Assembly (NCBI GenBank): GCA_937890875.1
Contig: CALAEB010000611.1
Coordinates: 1-19,539, forward strand
DNA from: an uncultured Anaerolineaceae bacterium
GTDB lineage: Bacteria; Chloroflexota; Anaerolineae; Anaerolineales; Anaerolineaceae
Direction of reading: 5' to 3'
DNA length: 19,539 nucleotides
Each line of letters begins with the position of its first letter. Within the stretch, counting starts at the first letter, position 1. The notes under the pieces are model-generated. The model searched no databases. It was not told the origin of the DNA and worked only from the letters and a program-made list of their open reading frames with translations. The translations under genes were made by a program, and so were the position numbers. Positions 7,205-15,318 of this stretch are shown here, piece by piece.

Positions 7205-7570
7205 CTATTTTGAGACGATGGACGCGCCAAAGGGCATCAGCGCCAATTTCGCCAGTTTAAAGCACTGAAGGCCGAAAGGGATGCCGACGATGGTGACGCA
7301 AAAAACGAGGCCGACCGCCGCGCAGGTTGCCGCCAGCGGCAGCCCGCTGGTCAGGAGCCAGACAATGTTCAGCAGGACGGATACGACACTGTCGCCGTAA
7401 ACGATCTCCTTGCCGAAAGGGAAGAAGGACAAAGAGGCGAATTTAAAACATTGCAACCCGACCGGAATACCGACGATCGTCACACACCATAAAACGCCGA
7501 TAATAGCCCAGGCCAGCCCCATAATAATACCGCCCAGTAAGAACCAAATCAAATTTCCAATCAAGCTCAT
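7205..7570 (-). CDS. yccF: YccF family inner-membrane protein
   Basis: A 121-residue, strongly hydrophobic protein. It is an internal duplication: residues ~27-53 contain CVTIVGIPVGLQCFKFASLS followed by FFPFG, and residues ~90-116 repeat CVTIVGIPFGLQCFKLAKLA followed by LMPFG. This twofold pattern is the hallmark of the YccF family (DUF307), small membrane proteins whose role is not established. It probably has four membrane-embedded stretches. Its ATG overlaps the stop of the upstream gene by four bases (ATGA), so it is the last gene of the glycan operon and likely translationally coupled. Its function in this setting is unknown. Confidence 0.9.
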   Translation of the reverse strand: MSLIGNLIWFLLGGIIMGLAWAIIGVLWCVTIVGIPVGLQCFKFASLSFFPFGKEIVYGDSVVSVLLNIVWLLTSGLPLAATCAAVGLVFCVTIVGIPFGLQCFKLAKLALMPFGASIVSK

Positions 7571-9126
7571 GAACCGCCGTCCTTTCCGCTGCGGATTTTT
7601 TTAACCAGCGGGTGAATAAACCCGGTCGCAAATATCACCGCGCTGCAAACAACGATATAGGTTACGGTCTTCCAGAACGGGAACCGGTGGATCACGTCGG
7701 CATAATAGCGGCTGAAATACCACTGGGAAAAGAAACCGATAAAAACCAGTTCAATCAAAATCCAGCGAAGGAGCCACCAATCTTTGATACGCCGGGCAAA
7801 ACAATATCCCCAAGCGGTAAAAAACGCCAGCCAGGGCAGAAAAATGACCCGATAACGCGGATTATCCCATTGATCCCCGCCAGCCCGTAATGAACTGACA
7901 AAGATCCAGCCGAGCACAAACAGCGCATTCACCAGCAGCAGGCTGCGTTCTTTCCGATCCTTAACCCGAAAAACCGAAAACAGCGCATAAAAAAGAAACG
8001 GAACCATCGCATACCACCCGACAGCCCGGAAAATGCCGACCGCTTTCCAATAAACGGTCGTCGGACGATAAAAAAGGATCGCCGGCAAAACGGGTTGGGT
8101 GATTCCGTAAACAGCCAGGAAAACCGCCCGGAACTGTCCGCCGATCTCGCCAACTACTTTTTCCACCCACCCTGAATTGATTTCGGTTGTATGAATATCA
8201 TAATGGATGAACTCCCGGATAGAGGGGAGCGCAAGCGCAAGCGTGATCAACAGCCCAAGAAACAAAAGCGACACCCCGCCCCAAAGCCATTTTTTGGACC
8301 GGGAAGCCAAAAATTCCACCCAAATCCAGAGCAGGCTGATGACCACGGCGGCGGCGGCCACAAAAGTCGAAAACGGCAGCATCAGCAGAACACAGCCCAA
8401 CAGCACAGCAGCGGATTTTTTCCAGTGATCCCGCACGGTACACAGAGCCCAAAAGGCAATCGCCAGCAGACCGGTCAGAAAAGGCTCCCGCATCGCCGAT
8501 CCCGCGTATACGATGCTGTCGGGATAGAACACGTAAATCCAGGCTGCGATATTGGCAATCTGCGGGTCCCATCTGTTCTTGAGCGCTTTCCGGAAAAAGG
8601 GAACCCCGGCAGCGGTAAAGAGCGCTCCCAGCAAAATAATCAGTGAAAACCGCCGGGCATCCGGCGATAAAAACCAGTAAATCCAAATGCTCAAAACCGC
8701 CATCCCGCGATATTGATCATTATTATAGGAACGGGTCAGCGGTTCAAAAAATGAAGGGGATTCCGTCGTCGCGATCCGCCAGGCCTCGTCATCCCGGCGA
8801 TACGCGTCATCAAAAAGGTATCCCTGCTGTTGCTGCGGTTCGTCCGGATACCCATAAATCGGCAGTAAGTTCTGCGTCGCAAGGCCGAAGCCCAGGCGCA
8901 GTCCGAACGCGGCCAGCATCATCACCGCAACCAGTTTTTCCCCGCCGCCCCATCGCCAGCCGGTTCGCAGAATCAGTGAAAAAGGCAGGCAGAGCACAAA
9001 AGCGGCCAGCCACCCCGTGAGAAACGCACCGGCACTGAACCAGGAAACCACAGCAGCCGTACCCGCGGAAAACAGAACCGGACCGCTCCATTCCTGAAAA
9101 CTTTTTTTCCCATCACCGAGATTCAT
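7567..9126 (-). CDS. GT-C-like polytopic membrane protein, possible glycosyltransferase
   Basis: Predicted 519 residues with roughly eleven to thirteen hydrophobic segments. After the second or third helix comes a long acidic outward-facing loop (residues ~88-125) with YPDEPQQQQ at Asp95-Glu96, then FDDAY (Asp106-Asp107) and RRDDEAW. An acidic pair in the first large outer loop is the catalytic signature of GT-C enzymes such as the ArnT/PMT families, which use polyprenyl-phosphate sugars. The operon context (flippase, GT4 enzyme, uronate-forming enzymes) supports transfer of a sugar outside the membrane. It starts three bases after the GT4 stop, with an AGAGGG ribosome binding site inside that gene's end. 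It could instead be a Wzy-like polymerase or ligase, which also have many helices and a large outer loop, but the acidic motif makes GT-C more likely. Confidence 0.65.
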   Translation of the reverse strand: MNLGDGKKSFQEWSGPVLFSAGTAAVVSWFSAGAFLTGWLAAFVLCLPFSLILRTGWRWGGGEKLVAVMMLAAFGLRLGFGLATQNLLPIYGYPDEPQQQQGYLFDDAYRRDDEAWRIATTESPSFFEPLTRSYNNDQYRGMAVLSIWIYWFLSPDARRFSLIILLGALFTAAGVPFFRKALKNRWDPQIANIAAWIYVFYPDSIVYAGSAMREPFLTGLLAIAFWALCTVRDHWKKSAAVLLGCVLLMLPFSTFVAAAAVVISLLWIWVEFLASRSKKWLWGGVSLLFLGLLITLALALPSIREFIHYDIHTTEINSGWVEKVVGEIGGQFRAVFLAVYGITQPVLPAILFYRPTTVYWKAVGIFRAVGWYAMVPFLFYALFSVFRVKDRKERSLLLVNALFVLGWIFVSSLRAGGDQWDNPRYRVIFLPWLAFFTAWGYCFARRIKDWWLLRWILIELVFIGFFSQWYFSRYYADVIHRFPFWKTVTYIVVCSAVIFATGFIHPLVKKIRSGKDGGS

Positions 9127-9129
9127 CCG

Positions 9130-10257
9130 CTACCCTCTCATAAACGCGGTGATCTGTTCAGCCCGTTGCTGCCAGGAATGTTTCAGGCTTTCTTTCCGTG
9201 CGGATGCAGACAATGATTCCCGCAGCGCCGGATCCGCCAGCAGCGTTTGAAGCGCCTCCGCCCATGAATCCGTGTTCTCCGCTTCGCAGAAAACCGCGGT
9301 CTCCGTATTCAACACTTCATGGATCACAGGCAAATCACTGGTAAGGATGGGTTTGCCTGCCGCCAAATATTCGAACATCTTCATCGGGCTGCAAATCGCG
9401 GCGGAATCTCCGCCGCTGCTGCCGGCAATGTTTTTCCCATAGGGCATGATCAGGATATCCGAAGCGGCCTGCGCCAGCGGAAGTTCGGATTTGGGGATAA
9501 AACCGGTGAACACAACATTCTCCAGCCCGTTTTCAGCGGCCTGGCGGCTGTAAAACGAAACCTGCTCCGAATTGCCGCCAAACCAATAAAAATGAACCGA
9601 AGGGAACCGGCGGGCCATTTCCAGAAACAGGTCCACGCCGCGCCCGGCATAAAGATGCCCGCTGCAGGAAACGATCATCCCTTCCGGGAAGCCAAGCTGT
9701 CGTTTCGCTTCGGCGGTATCCGGCAGATCCTGGTAGTCCTGAAGCTCGACACCATTGGGCGCGATCACACATTCGCCGTCTTTCAGATTCGGGAAACGTT
9801 CCTTGACCCGCCGCTGCAGCTCATTCGAGACAAAAACCAGCCTTTTATCCGCGTCCGAGCGGATAAAAGAATTGAACAAAGCGGTTCCCAGCTTTCCGGT
9901 CGGGATGTCATGCACTTCCAGCACGATCGTGGCGCCGAGAAAGGCGGCAAATGCCGCAACCGGGATGGTCCAGGTATAGACCAGATCCGGATTCCATAAA
10001 AAAGCCCGCAGGATCATGGACGCGCTGAAATCCAACCGCTTGAAATAGCGGAAAGACACCAGCGAATGAATTTTAAACTTTTGACAGATCAGGCCGTAAT
10101 GTTTGCGCAGCTTTTCAAAACTGGTGGATTCCAGATCCGGAACCCACACCCGGATTTCATGACCGTTCTGAACAAGTCCCTGACAAGCCATAATCATCTG
10201 AATTGAATTCGCCGTTTCAGAAGGGATCTTTGAAGTACTGCCAACAGCTATTTTCAT
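9130..10257 (-). CDS. Glycosyltransferase family 4 (GT-B fold)
   Basis: Predicted 375-residue cytoplasmic or membrane-associated retaining glycosyltransferase, which would add a sugar from a nucleotide donor during glycan assembly. The N-terminal Rossmann half starts MKIAVGSTSKIPSETANSIQ, an acceptor-side loop typical of GT4 proteins. The C-terminal half has CSGHLYAGRGVDLFLEM, VVFTGFIPKSELP, ASDILIMPY and KMFEYLAAGKPILTSDLP, the last corresponding to the EX7E donor-binding region, here with Glu before YLAAG. The length is normal for the family. It sits 16 bp after the flippase stop and three bases before the GT-C-like gene. Donor and acceptor sugars cannot be told from the sequence. Confidence 0.88.
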   Translation of the reverse strand: MKIAVGSTSKIPSETANSIQMIMACQGLVQNGHEIRVWVPDLESTSFEKLRKHYGLICQKFKIHSLVSFRYFKRLDFSASMILRAFLWNPDLVYTWTIPVAAFAAFLGATIVLEVHDIPTGKLGTALFNSFIRSDADKRLVFVSNELQRRVKERFPNLKDGECVIAPNGVELQDYQDLPDTAEAKRQLGFPEGMIVSCSGHLYAGRGVDLFLEMARRFPSVHFYWFGGNSEQVSFYSRQAAENGLENVVFTGFIPKSELPLAQAASDILIMPYGKNIAGSSGGDSAAICSPMKMFEYLAAGKPILTSDLPVIHEVLNTETAVFCEAENTDSWAEALQTLLADPALRESLSASARKESLKHSWQQRAEQITAFMRG

Positions 10258-10273
10258 TTTTTATCGATTCCTT

Positions 10274-11671
10274 TTATTTTCCAGAGATGATCTCTTTTTC
10301 GCTTCCCTCAGAAATTTCAGGAAGCTGTTCAGATTTTCGCAAAAGATGAAGCCCATAAACCGTCATCACAAGGACCGAACCCGCCAAATAAGCGGATAAC
10401 AGAATGCTTTCCGTCGTATAATGACTGCCCGGCACCAGCACGACAGTGCCAACAATCTTCAGCAGCATCGCGATAAAACTGATCCGGGTCGCGGAATCCG
10501 CTTTACTGAAAGCAAGCAGCAAAGTCCGGTTCCAGAAAAAAACATTGGCGATTCCATAACCGGCCATCAGAATCATGATAATCTCATATGCCGGAAGAAA
10601 TTTTGTCTGAAAAACCTGGAATGAAAATTTGAAGATATTGATCTCATGGAACAACAACTGCCTGCCAAAAAACAATAGCCCCAGAAAAACCGCAAAAGTC
10701 CAACTAAATGATACCACGGTCACTTTGGAAAGCAATCTGCGAACCTGCGCTCCGTTCCTTTTCGCGATCGCCCGCATCATCTCCGGATAAGTTGTATCGA
10801 TAAACGGATTGATCGGCGTCAACACCATATTGATCACAGTCATCGCAGTTTTATAGTACCCCGCGTACAACGGGCTGAGCAGCGCGCCCACCCACAAAAT
10901 TTCGCCGTCCCGGGCAAACAGATTGATCGTACTGCTGATATTGGTGGAAATGGTGAACCGCAGAATTTCCTTTTTGTTCTGAATCAGGCTGAACGGCACT
11001 TTCCACCAGCCCTTTCCCAAAAATTTCGGCAGCCAGGCCAGATCCAGAACAATCGGGACAATGCCCAGGATAACTTTGCCGAAAAAATAAGCGAACAGGA
11101 CAGCTTCCAGCCCCTGTCCCGTCTTCGCGGCAAGCAGCACCAGAAGCGCAACCACAACGTTCTGCACCAGATTGACCAGCGCAATCGCCCGGTAACGGTT
11201 GATGATCCGCATCACCCCGTTGGCGGTCTCCATTGCAAAACTGGTAAGGATCGTCAGTCCAAAAAAGAGGATGTATTTTTTCAGGGAAGGATCGTCCAGA
11301 AAGATTTGCGATCCAATCTCCGCCGTAGCGACCAGAAAAAGAAAGGCGAACAGGGACGTTCCCGTTTCAATCACCGCGGCGAACTTTATCAGCGCCCCGG
11401 TTTTTTCCAGTTCCCGCTTTGTATAAGCTTCGCTGACAAACCGGACCACCATCTCATTCATGCGGAATGAGAAAAACTTATTCACGTTGGTTACATAACT
11501 GGTGATAATTCCCAATACGCCATAATTATAAACGCCTAACAGGCGCGTAATATAAATAGTCAGAAATACGCTTATCAGATTGCTGGCAATCAGGTAAGCC
11601 GAATTTATAACCACCCGCCTGAAAACGTGGTCGTTAAACCAGTTATGAATATTTTTTACAATTTTTACCAT
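10274..11671 (-). CDS. Lipid-linked oligosaccharide flippase (Wzx / polysaccharide biosynthesis family)
   Basis: Predicted 465-residue membrane protein with about twelve helices and no large soluble domain, in the MOP superfamily of Wzx-type translocases. The N-terminus (NSAYLIASNLISVFLTIYIT followed by RLLGVYNYG) is the typical opening of this family: a first helix and then the conserved RLLGxxxYG segment. A charged internal loop (KRNGAQVRRLLSK) and the C-terminal helix pairs also fit. It would move undecaprenyl-linked sugar units across the cytoplasmic membrane for surface glycan assembly. The ATG directly abuts the epimerase stop with no gap and its ribosome binding site is weak, so translation probably depends on coupling with the gene before it. 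Confidence 0.87.
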   Translation of the reverse strand: MVKIVKNIHNWFNDHVFRRVVINSAYLIASNLISVFLTIYITRLLGVYNYGVLGIITSYVTNVNKFFSFRMNEMVVRFVSEAYTKRELEKTGALIKFAAVIETGTSLFAFLFLVATAEIGSQIFLDDPSLKKYILFFGLTILTSFAMETANGVMRIINRYRAIALVNLVQNVVVALLVLLAAKTGQGLEAVLFAYFFGKVILGIVPIVLDLAWLPKFLGKGWWKVPFSLIQNKKEILRFTISTNISSTINLFARDGEILWVGALLSPLYAGYYKTAMTVINMVLTPINPFIDTTYPEMMRAIAKRNGAQVRRLLSKVTVVSFSWTFAVFLGLLFFGRQLLFHEINIFKFSFQVFQTKFLPAYEIIMILMAGYGIANVFFWNRTLLLAFSKADSATRISFIAMLLKIVGTVVLVPGSHYTTESILLSAYLAGSVLVMTVYGLHLLRKSEQLPEISEGSEKEIISGK

Positions 11672-12643
11672 TTACAGACGAATACCCGGCAGCCAGCTGC
11701 TTTCCCGGCGGTACCATTCAACGATTCTTTCCAGCCCATCCGAAAGTTCAACTTCGGGGTTCCAGCCCAGAAGGGAACGGGCTTTTGAAATATCCGCCAG
11801 ATTTGCCGACATATCCGCTTTGAAAACCGGCAGGTAATCGATCGAGGCCTTTCTGCCAATAATCGCTTCCAATTTTTGAATCAACTGATTAATCGAGATT
11901 GACTCATGCCCGCCGAGATTGAAAATTTCATAGCCGACATCCTTCAGCCCCAAAATCGTCCCGCGCGCAATATCATCCACATAAGTAAACCCCCGGGTCT
12001 GGTTTCCGTCTCCGTTTACCTTCAGCTCCAAACCTTCAGAAATCCATTTAACAAAGCGGAACATGGCCATATCCGGCCTTCCGGCCGGACCATAAACGGT
12101 GAAAAAACGGAAAATTGTCACGTCAATCCCATAAAGATAATGGTAAGCGTAACTCATTGTCTCAGCGCTTTTTTTGCTGACGGCGTAGGGCTGCAGCGGA
12201 TGATCCGTATCGGCAGTTTCCGGCGTCGGATAAGGTGCGTTCTCTCCGTAAACACTGGAGGTGGAAGCCTGAATATACTTATGCACGCCATGTTTCCGGC
12301 ATTGTTCCAGCAGATTCAGGCAGCCTCTGGTATTCGTCTCCAAAAATATCCATGGATTTTCAACGCTCAGCCGGACCCCGGGCACGCCCGCGATATTAAT
12401 AACCGCGTCAAACTGATGATCGATAAACAGTTGATCCAGCAGAACGTTATCCGTGATATCTCCAAGGATAAAATCAAAACCTTGCATCGATTGTAAATTC
12501 TTCAAGCGGTATTCTTTCAGCCGCGGATCATAGACCGGATTCATATTATCAATCCCGACGACCCGCACGCCGTCGCCCAGCAAGAATTCACAAATTTTTG
12601 AGCCGATAAAACCGGCTGCGCCTGTTACGAGAATTTGATTCAT
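11672..12643 (-). CDS. NAD-dependent sugar epimerase, UDP-uronate 4-epimerase-like
   Basis: Predicted 323-residue short-chain dehydrogenase/reductase of the extended type. The start is placed at the ATG at 12643 so that the protein opens MNQILVTGAAGFIG, the NAD-binding glycine motif; an in-frame ATG 69 bases upstream would overlap the preceding gene and add an untypical leader. The catalytic residues are Ser129/Ser130 and Tyr153-x3-Lys157 (YAVSKK). The segments GVRLSVENP and FFTVYGPAGRPDMAMF are characteristic of UDP-glucuronate 4-epimerases and distinguish it from plain GalE. With the dehydrogenase encoded just upstream (4-bp gap), it likely inverts C4 of UDP-GlcA or UDP-GlcNAcA to the galacto form. 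The exact substrate is an inference. Confidence 0.85.
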   Translation of the reverse strand: MNQILVTGAAGFIGSKICEFLLGDGVRVVGIDNMNPVYDPRLKEYRLKNLQSMQGFDFILGDITDNVLLDQLFIDHQFDAVINIAGVPGVRLSVENPWIFLETNTRGCLNLLEQCRKHGVHKYIQASTSSVYGENAPYPTPETADTDHPLQPYAVSKKSAETMSYAYHYLYGIDVTIFRFFTVYGPAGRPDMAMFRFVKWISEGLELKVNGDGNQTRGFTYVDDIARGTILGLKDVGYEIFNLGGHESISINQLIQKLEAIIGRKASIDYLPVFKADMSANLADISKARSLLGWNPEVELSDGLERIVEWYRRESSWLPGIRL

Positions 12644-12647
12644 AAAT

Positions 12648-13973
12648 TTATAGCTTAATGACCTTCGGATTGTTCTTCCCCAGTTTTCCCATCCCGTTGC
12701 GGGTATCAACAATCAATTTCGCCTTTTCATTAATTTTCTCATAATCATAACAGGAATGATTCGTCACGATCACAACACAATCCACTGCTTCAATAATTGA
12801 AAACAAATCCTGATCGGAAACGCTGTCCATCAGCATATCCTCAAGATCAATCTGCGGAACGTAGGGATCGTGGTAACAGACATCCGCTTTCTGCTCTTTC
12901 AGCAGGTGAATCACATCCAGCGACGGACTTTCCCGCATGTCATCAATGTCCGGTTTATAGGCAGCGCCAAGCACAATGATTTTCGCTCCGTTTAAACATT
13001 TATGATGCAGGTTTAACGCATCCTGCACCTTCCGCACCGCATGGCGCGGCATATTGGTGTTGATTTCGGAAGCCAGATCAATGAACCGGGCATTATACTG
13101 CAATGTTTTCATTTTCCAGGAAAGATACAGCGGATCAATCGGGATACAGTGTCCGCCCAAACCAGGACCAGGGGAGAACTTCATGAAACCGAACGGCTTG
13201 GTCGCCGCGGCGTCAATCACTTCCCACACGTCGATCTTCAGCCGGTCGCACATGATCGCCAATTCATTCACCAAGCCGATGTTGATCATCCGGAACGTGT
13301 TCTCCAGCAGTTTTGTCATTTCAGCGACTTCGGGAGAACTCACCGGAACAACCATATCGATCGCCTGCCCGTACCAGGCGGTGACAATCTCCGTGCATTG
13401 GTCCGTCATGCCGCCGATCACTTTGGGCGTGTTCTTGGTCGTCCAGTCTTTCCTGCCCGGATCGATCCGCTCCGGCGAGAAAACCAGGAAAAAGTCCTCG
13501 CCGACCGTCAGACCGTTCTGTTCCGTGATTTTTGGCAGAACCATCTCACGGGTGGTTCCCGGATAGGTGCTTGACTCAAACACGATCGCCATGCCCTGAT
13601 GCAGATAAGGCGCAAGCAGTTCGGAAGCGGAGTTAATAAAGGAAAGGTCTGGGTCGCCGGTCTTTCGCAGCGGCGTCGGGACACAAATGCTGACGAGATC
13701 AATATTTTTCAGAACGCTGAAATCCGTGGTCGCTTTGATCCGGCCAGCGTCCACCAGTTTTTTTAAGCGTTCTGTTTCAATATCGGGGATATAACTTTCC
13801 CCCCGATTGATCGATTCTGTTTTACCCGCATTCAGATCGATCCCGGTAACATCAAAGCCGGCTTCAGCAAACACAACCGCAAGCGGAAGGCCGACATACC
13901 CCATACCGATGACAGCCATTCTGGCTTCATCATGATCGATTTTCTCCTTTAGAACATCGAATGACCTTTTCAT
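12648..13973 (-). CDS. Nucleotide sugar 6-dehydrogenase, probable UDP-N-acetylglucosamine dehydrogenase (WbpA-like)
   Basis: Predicted 441-residue enzyme that oxidises the C6 hydroxyl of a UDP-sugar to a carboxylate in two NAD-dependent steps. The N-terminal NAD site is VIGMGYVGLPLA (Gly23 onward), and the central region has FSPERIDPGRKDW. The catalytic loop GPGLGGHCIPIDP places the nucleophile at Cys276, and the C-terminal UDP-binding domain has LGAAYKPDIDDMRESPSLDV. The GGHCIPIDP form and PERIDPG segment are those of the UDP-GlcNAc 6-dehydrogenase group (WbpA) rather than the GGxCFPKD form of UDP-glucose 6-dehydrogenase. The ATG has an AAAGGA ribosome binding site and overlaps the nagA stop by four bases. 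It supplies UDP-uronate to the epimerase that follows. Confidence 0.9.
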   Translation of the reverse strand: MKRSFDVLKEKIDHDEARMAVIGMGYVGLPLAVVFAEAGFDVTGIDLNAGKTESINRGESYIPDIETERLKKLVDAGRIKATTDFSVLKNIDLVSICVPTPLRKTGDPDLSFINSASELLAPYLHQGMAIVFESSTYPGTTREMVLPKITEQNGLTVGEDFFLVFSPERIDPGRKDWTTKNTPKVIGGMTDQCTEIVTAWYGQAIDMVVPVSSPEVAEMTKLLENTFRMINIGLVNELAIMCDRLKIDVWEVIDAAATKPFGFMKFSPGPGLGGHCIPIDPLYLSWKMKTLQYNARFIDLASEINTNMPRHAVRKVQDALNLHHKCLNGAKIIVLGAAYKPDIDDMRESPSLDVIHLLKEQKADVCYHDPYVPQIDLEDMLMDSVSDQDLFSIIEAVDCVVIVTNHSCYDYEKINEKAKLIVDTRNGMGKLGKNNPKVIKL

Positions 13974-15144
13974 TTTGTTCCTTTCGTATAGACTATCTTT
14001 CCTTCAATCATGGTCAGATTGACTTCATAACGGTCATCGATCAGGACCAAATCCGCCAGCTTTCCTTTCTCAATACTGCCGGTTTCATGAGCAATGCCCA
14101 GACTGATCGCAGCGTTCAGGCTGCTGCAGCGCCAGGTTTCTTCCAGCGAAGCGCCGGTATTCGCTGTGAAGTTTTTCAAGGCACGGTCCATGCTGAGCGC
14201 ACTTCCGGCGAGATTTCCGCTGGATAAACGGATATTTGTTCCGTTCTCGCTGACAACAACACTTTCTTTATCGGTAAAAGGATATTCACCATCCGGCAAA
14301 CCGGAAGGGCGAATGGTATCCGTAATTAAAATCACCTTTTCCTTCCCTTTCGCCAGCCAGGCAAGTTTCTGTGCGGCCGGGTGGGAATGAACGTTGTCAC
14401 AGATCAGTTCACAGGAATATTCCGGAATCGTCAGCGCGCCGCCGATTGTTCCGGGTTCCCGATGAGAAAAAGCGCCCATACCGTTGAACAAATGTGTGAC
14501 CACAGAATAGCCGTAATCCACCGCCCGGAGCAGCTGAGCATACGTGGCGTTGGAATGCCCCGCCGCCACGGTAATCCCTTCCGTGACGAAGATTTCAGCC
14601 GCAGAAAGATTTTCCTCATACTCCGGCGCCATGGAAATCTGTTTGATCACGCCCGCCTTCAGATAATCGATGATTTCACTTTTCTGTGCCCTGCGGATGT
14701 AATCCGGATCCTGCGCGCCCGCCTTGACCGGATTAAAATAAGGGCCTTCCAGATGAACGCCAAGAATCTTTGCGCCGTCTTCCCGAACTCCAACCAAAGC
14801 GGTGGTTGCCTCGATCGCGCGGAGTATGTTTTCTTTCGAATCGGTCAGCGTTGTCGGCACAAACGATGTGACGCCGTGTTCCGCGTTGCGTTTTGCCATC
14901 GCCGCTGCGGATCGGCATCCATGGTACAGAAACCAAGGCTGCCGTGTGTATGAAGATCAATAAATCCCGGCAGCAGCAGCCTGCCGCCGCCGTCGATCAC
15001 ATGAGGACAACTTTTTTCGAGGTCCTGCGGGGGTTCCCCCTTCTGGAAAGTTATGATTCTGTTGTTATCCACCAACAACCAGCCGAGAAAAGCAGGAAGT
15101 GCCGGCGTGTAAATTTTGGCATTTTTTATAAGTTTCTTTTCCAT
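13970..15144 (-). pseudogene. nagA: N-acetylglucosamine-6-phosphate deacetylase, interrupted by a one-base frameshift
   Basis: NagA removes the acetyl group from GlcNAc-6-phosphate in amino-sugar breakdown and recycling. The N-terminal part starts at the ATG at 15144 (GGAAGGA ribosome binding site) and contains LPGFIDLHTHGSLGF with the metal-ligand pair His65-x-His67. It leaves frame after MDAD near 14910 and stops at 14845. The catalytic part continues in the next frame: AAAMAKRNAEHGVTSFVPTT, LEGPYFN, AGHSNATYAQ, THLFNGMGAFSHREPG and ITDTIRPSGLPDG with the catalytic aspartate. Restoring one base gives about 391 residues, the usual NagA size. An in-frame ATG at 14899 opens a 309-residue piece but has no ribosome binding site and lacks the HxH ligands. 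It leads the minus-strand glycan operon. Either a recent mutation or a sequence error explains this. Confidence 0.85.
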
Positions 15145-15318
15145 CTGTGAAATCCTTCCCAAATCTGTGATATTCAATTATAATATGATCTACGAAATTT
15201 CGTCATTTAACGGCTATTGAGATCTTCTATATCCTATGGTTTATGGAGAACCATAAACTGAATTAATTATTCGTTATATTTTACTTCAATCTACGATTAG
15301 ACTGCATGGAGAAAGATT
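15145..15318. promoter_or_regulatory. Divergent promoter region between nagA and hydC
   Basis: This 174-bp A+T-rich spacer must drive both the minus-strand glycan operon and the plus-strand hydrogenase operon. Towards nagA, a TATAAT hexamer (15182 down to 15177) has an ATGACG hexamer 18 bp upstream, a weak -35. Towards hydC, TATATT at 15275-15280 is a possible -10 without a clear -35. Two palindromes are present: ACGAAATTTCGT at 15192-15203, inside the spacer of the leftward promoter, and GTTTATGG/CCATAAAC arms around AGAA at 15239-15258, just upstream of the rightward -10. Both could be regulator sites. The promoter hexamers are tentative. Confidence 0.45.

Noticed and set aside
9319..9999. 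A 226-codon plus-strand open frame opposite the GT4 gene
   Set aside because: The minus-strand frame carries clear GT4 motifs and tight operon junctions; the opposite frame has no ribosome binding site or domain.
14895..14925. Programmed ribosomal frameshift in nagA
   Set aside because: No slippery heptamer or homopolymer and no obvious stimulatory hairpin were found at the junction; NagA is not known to use frameshifting.
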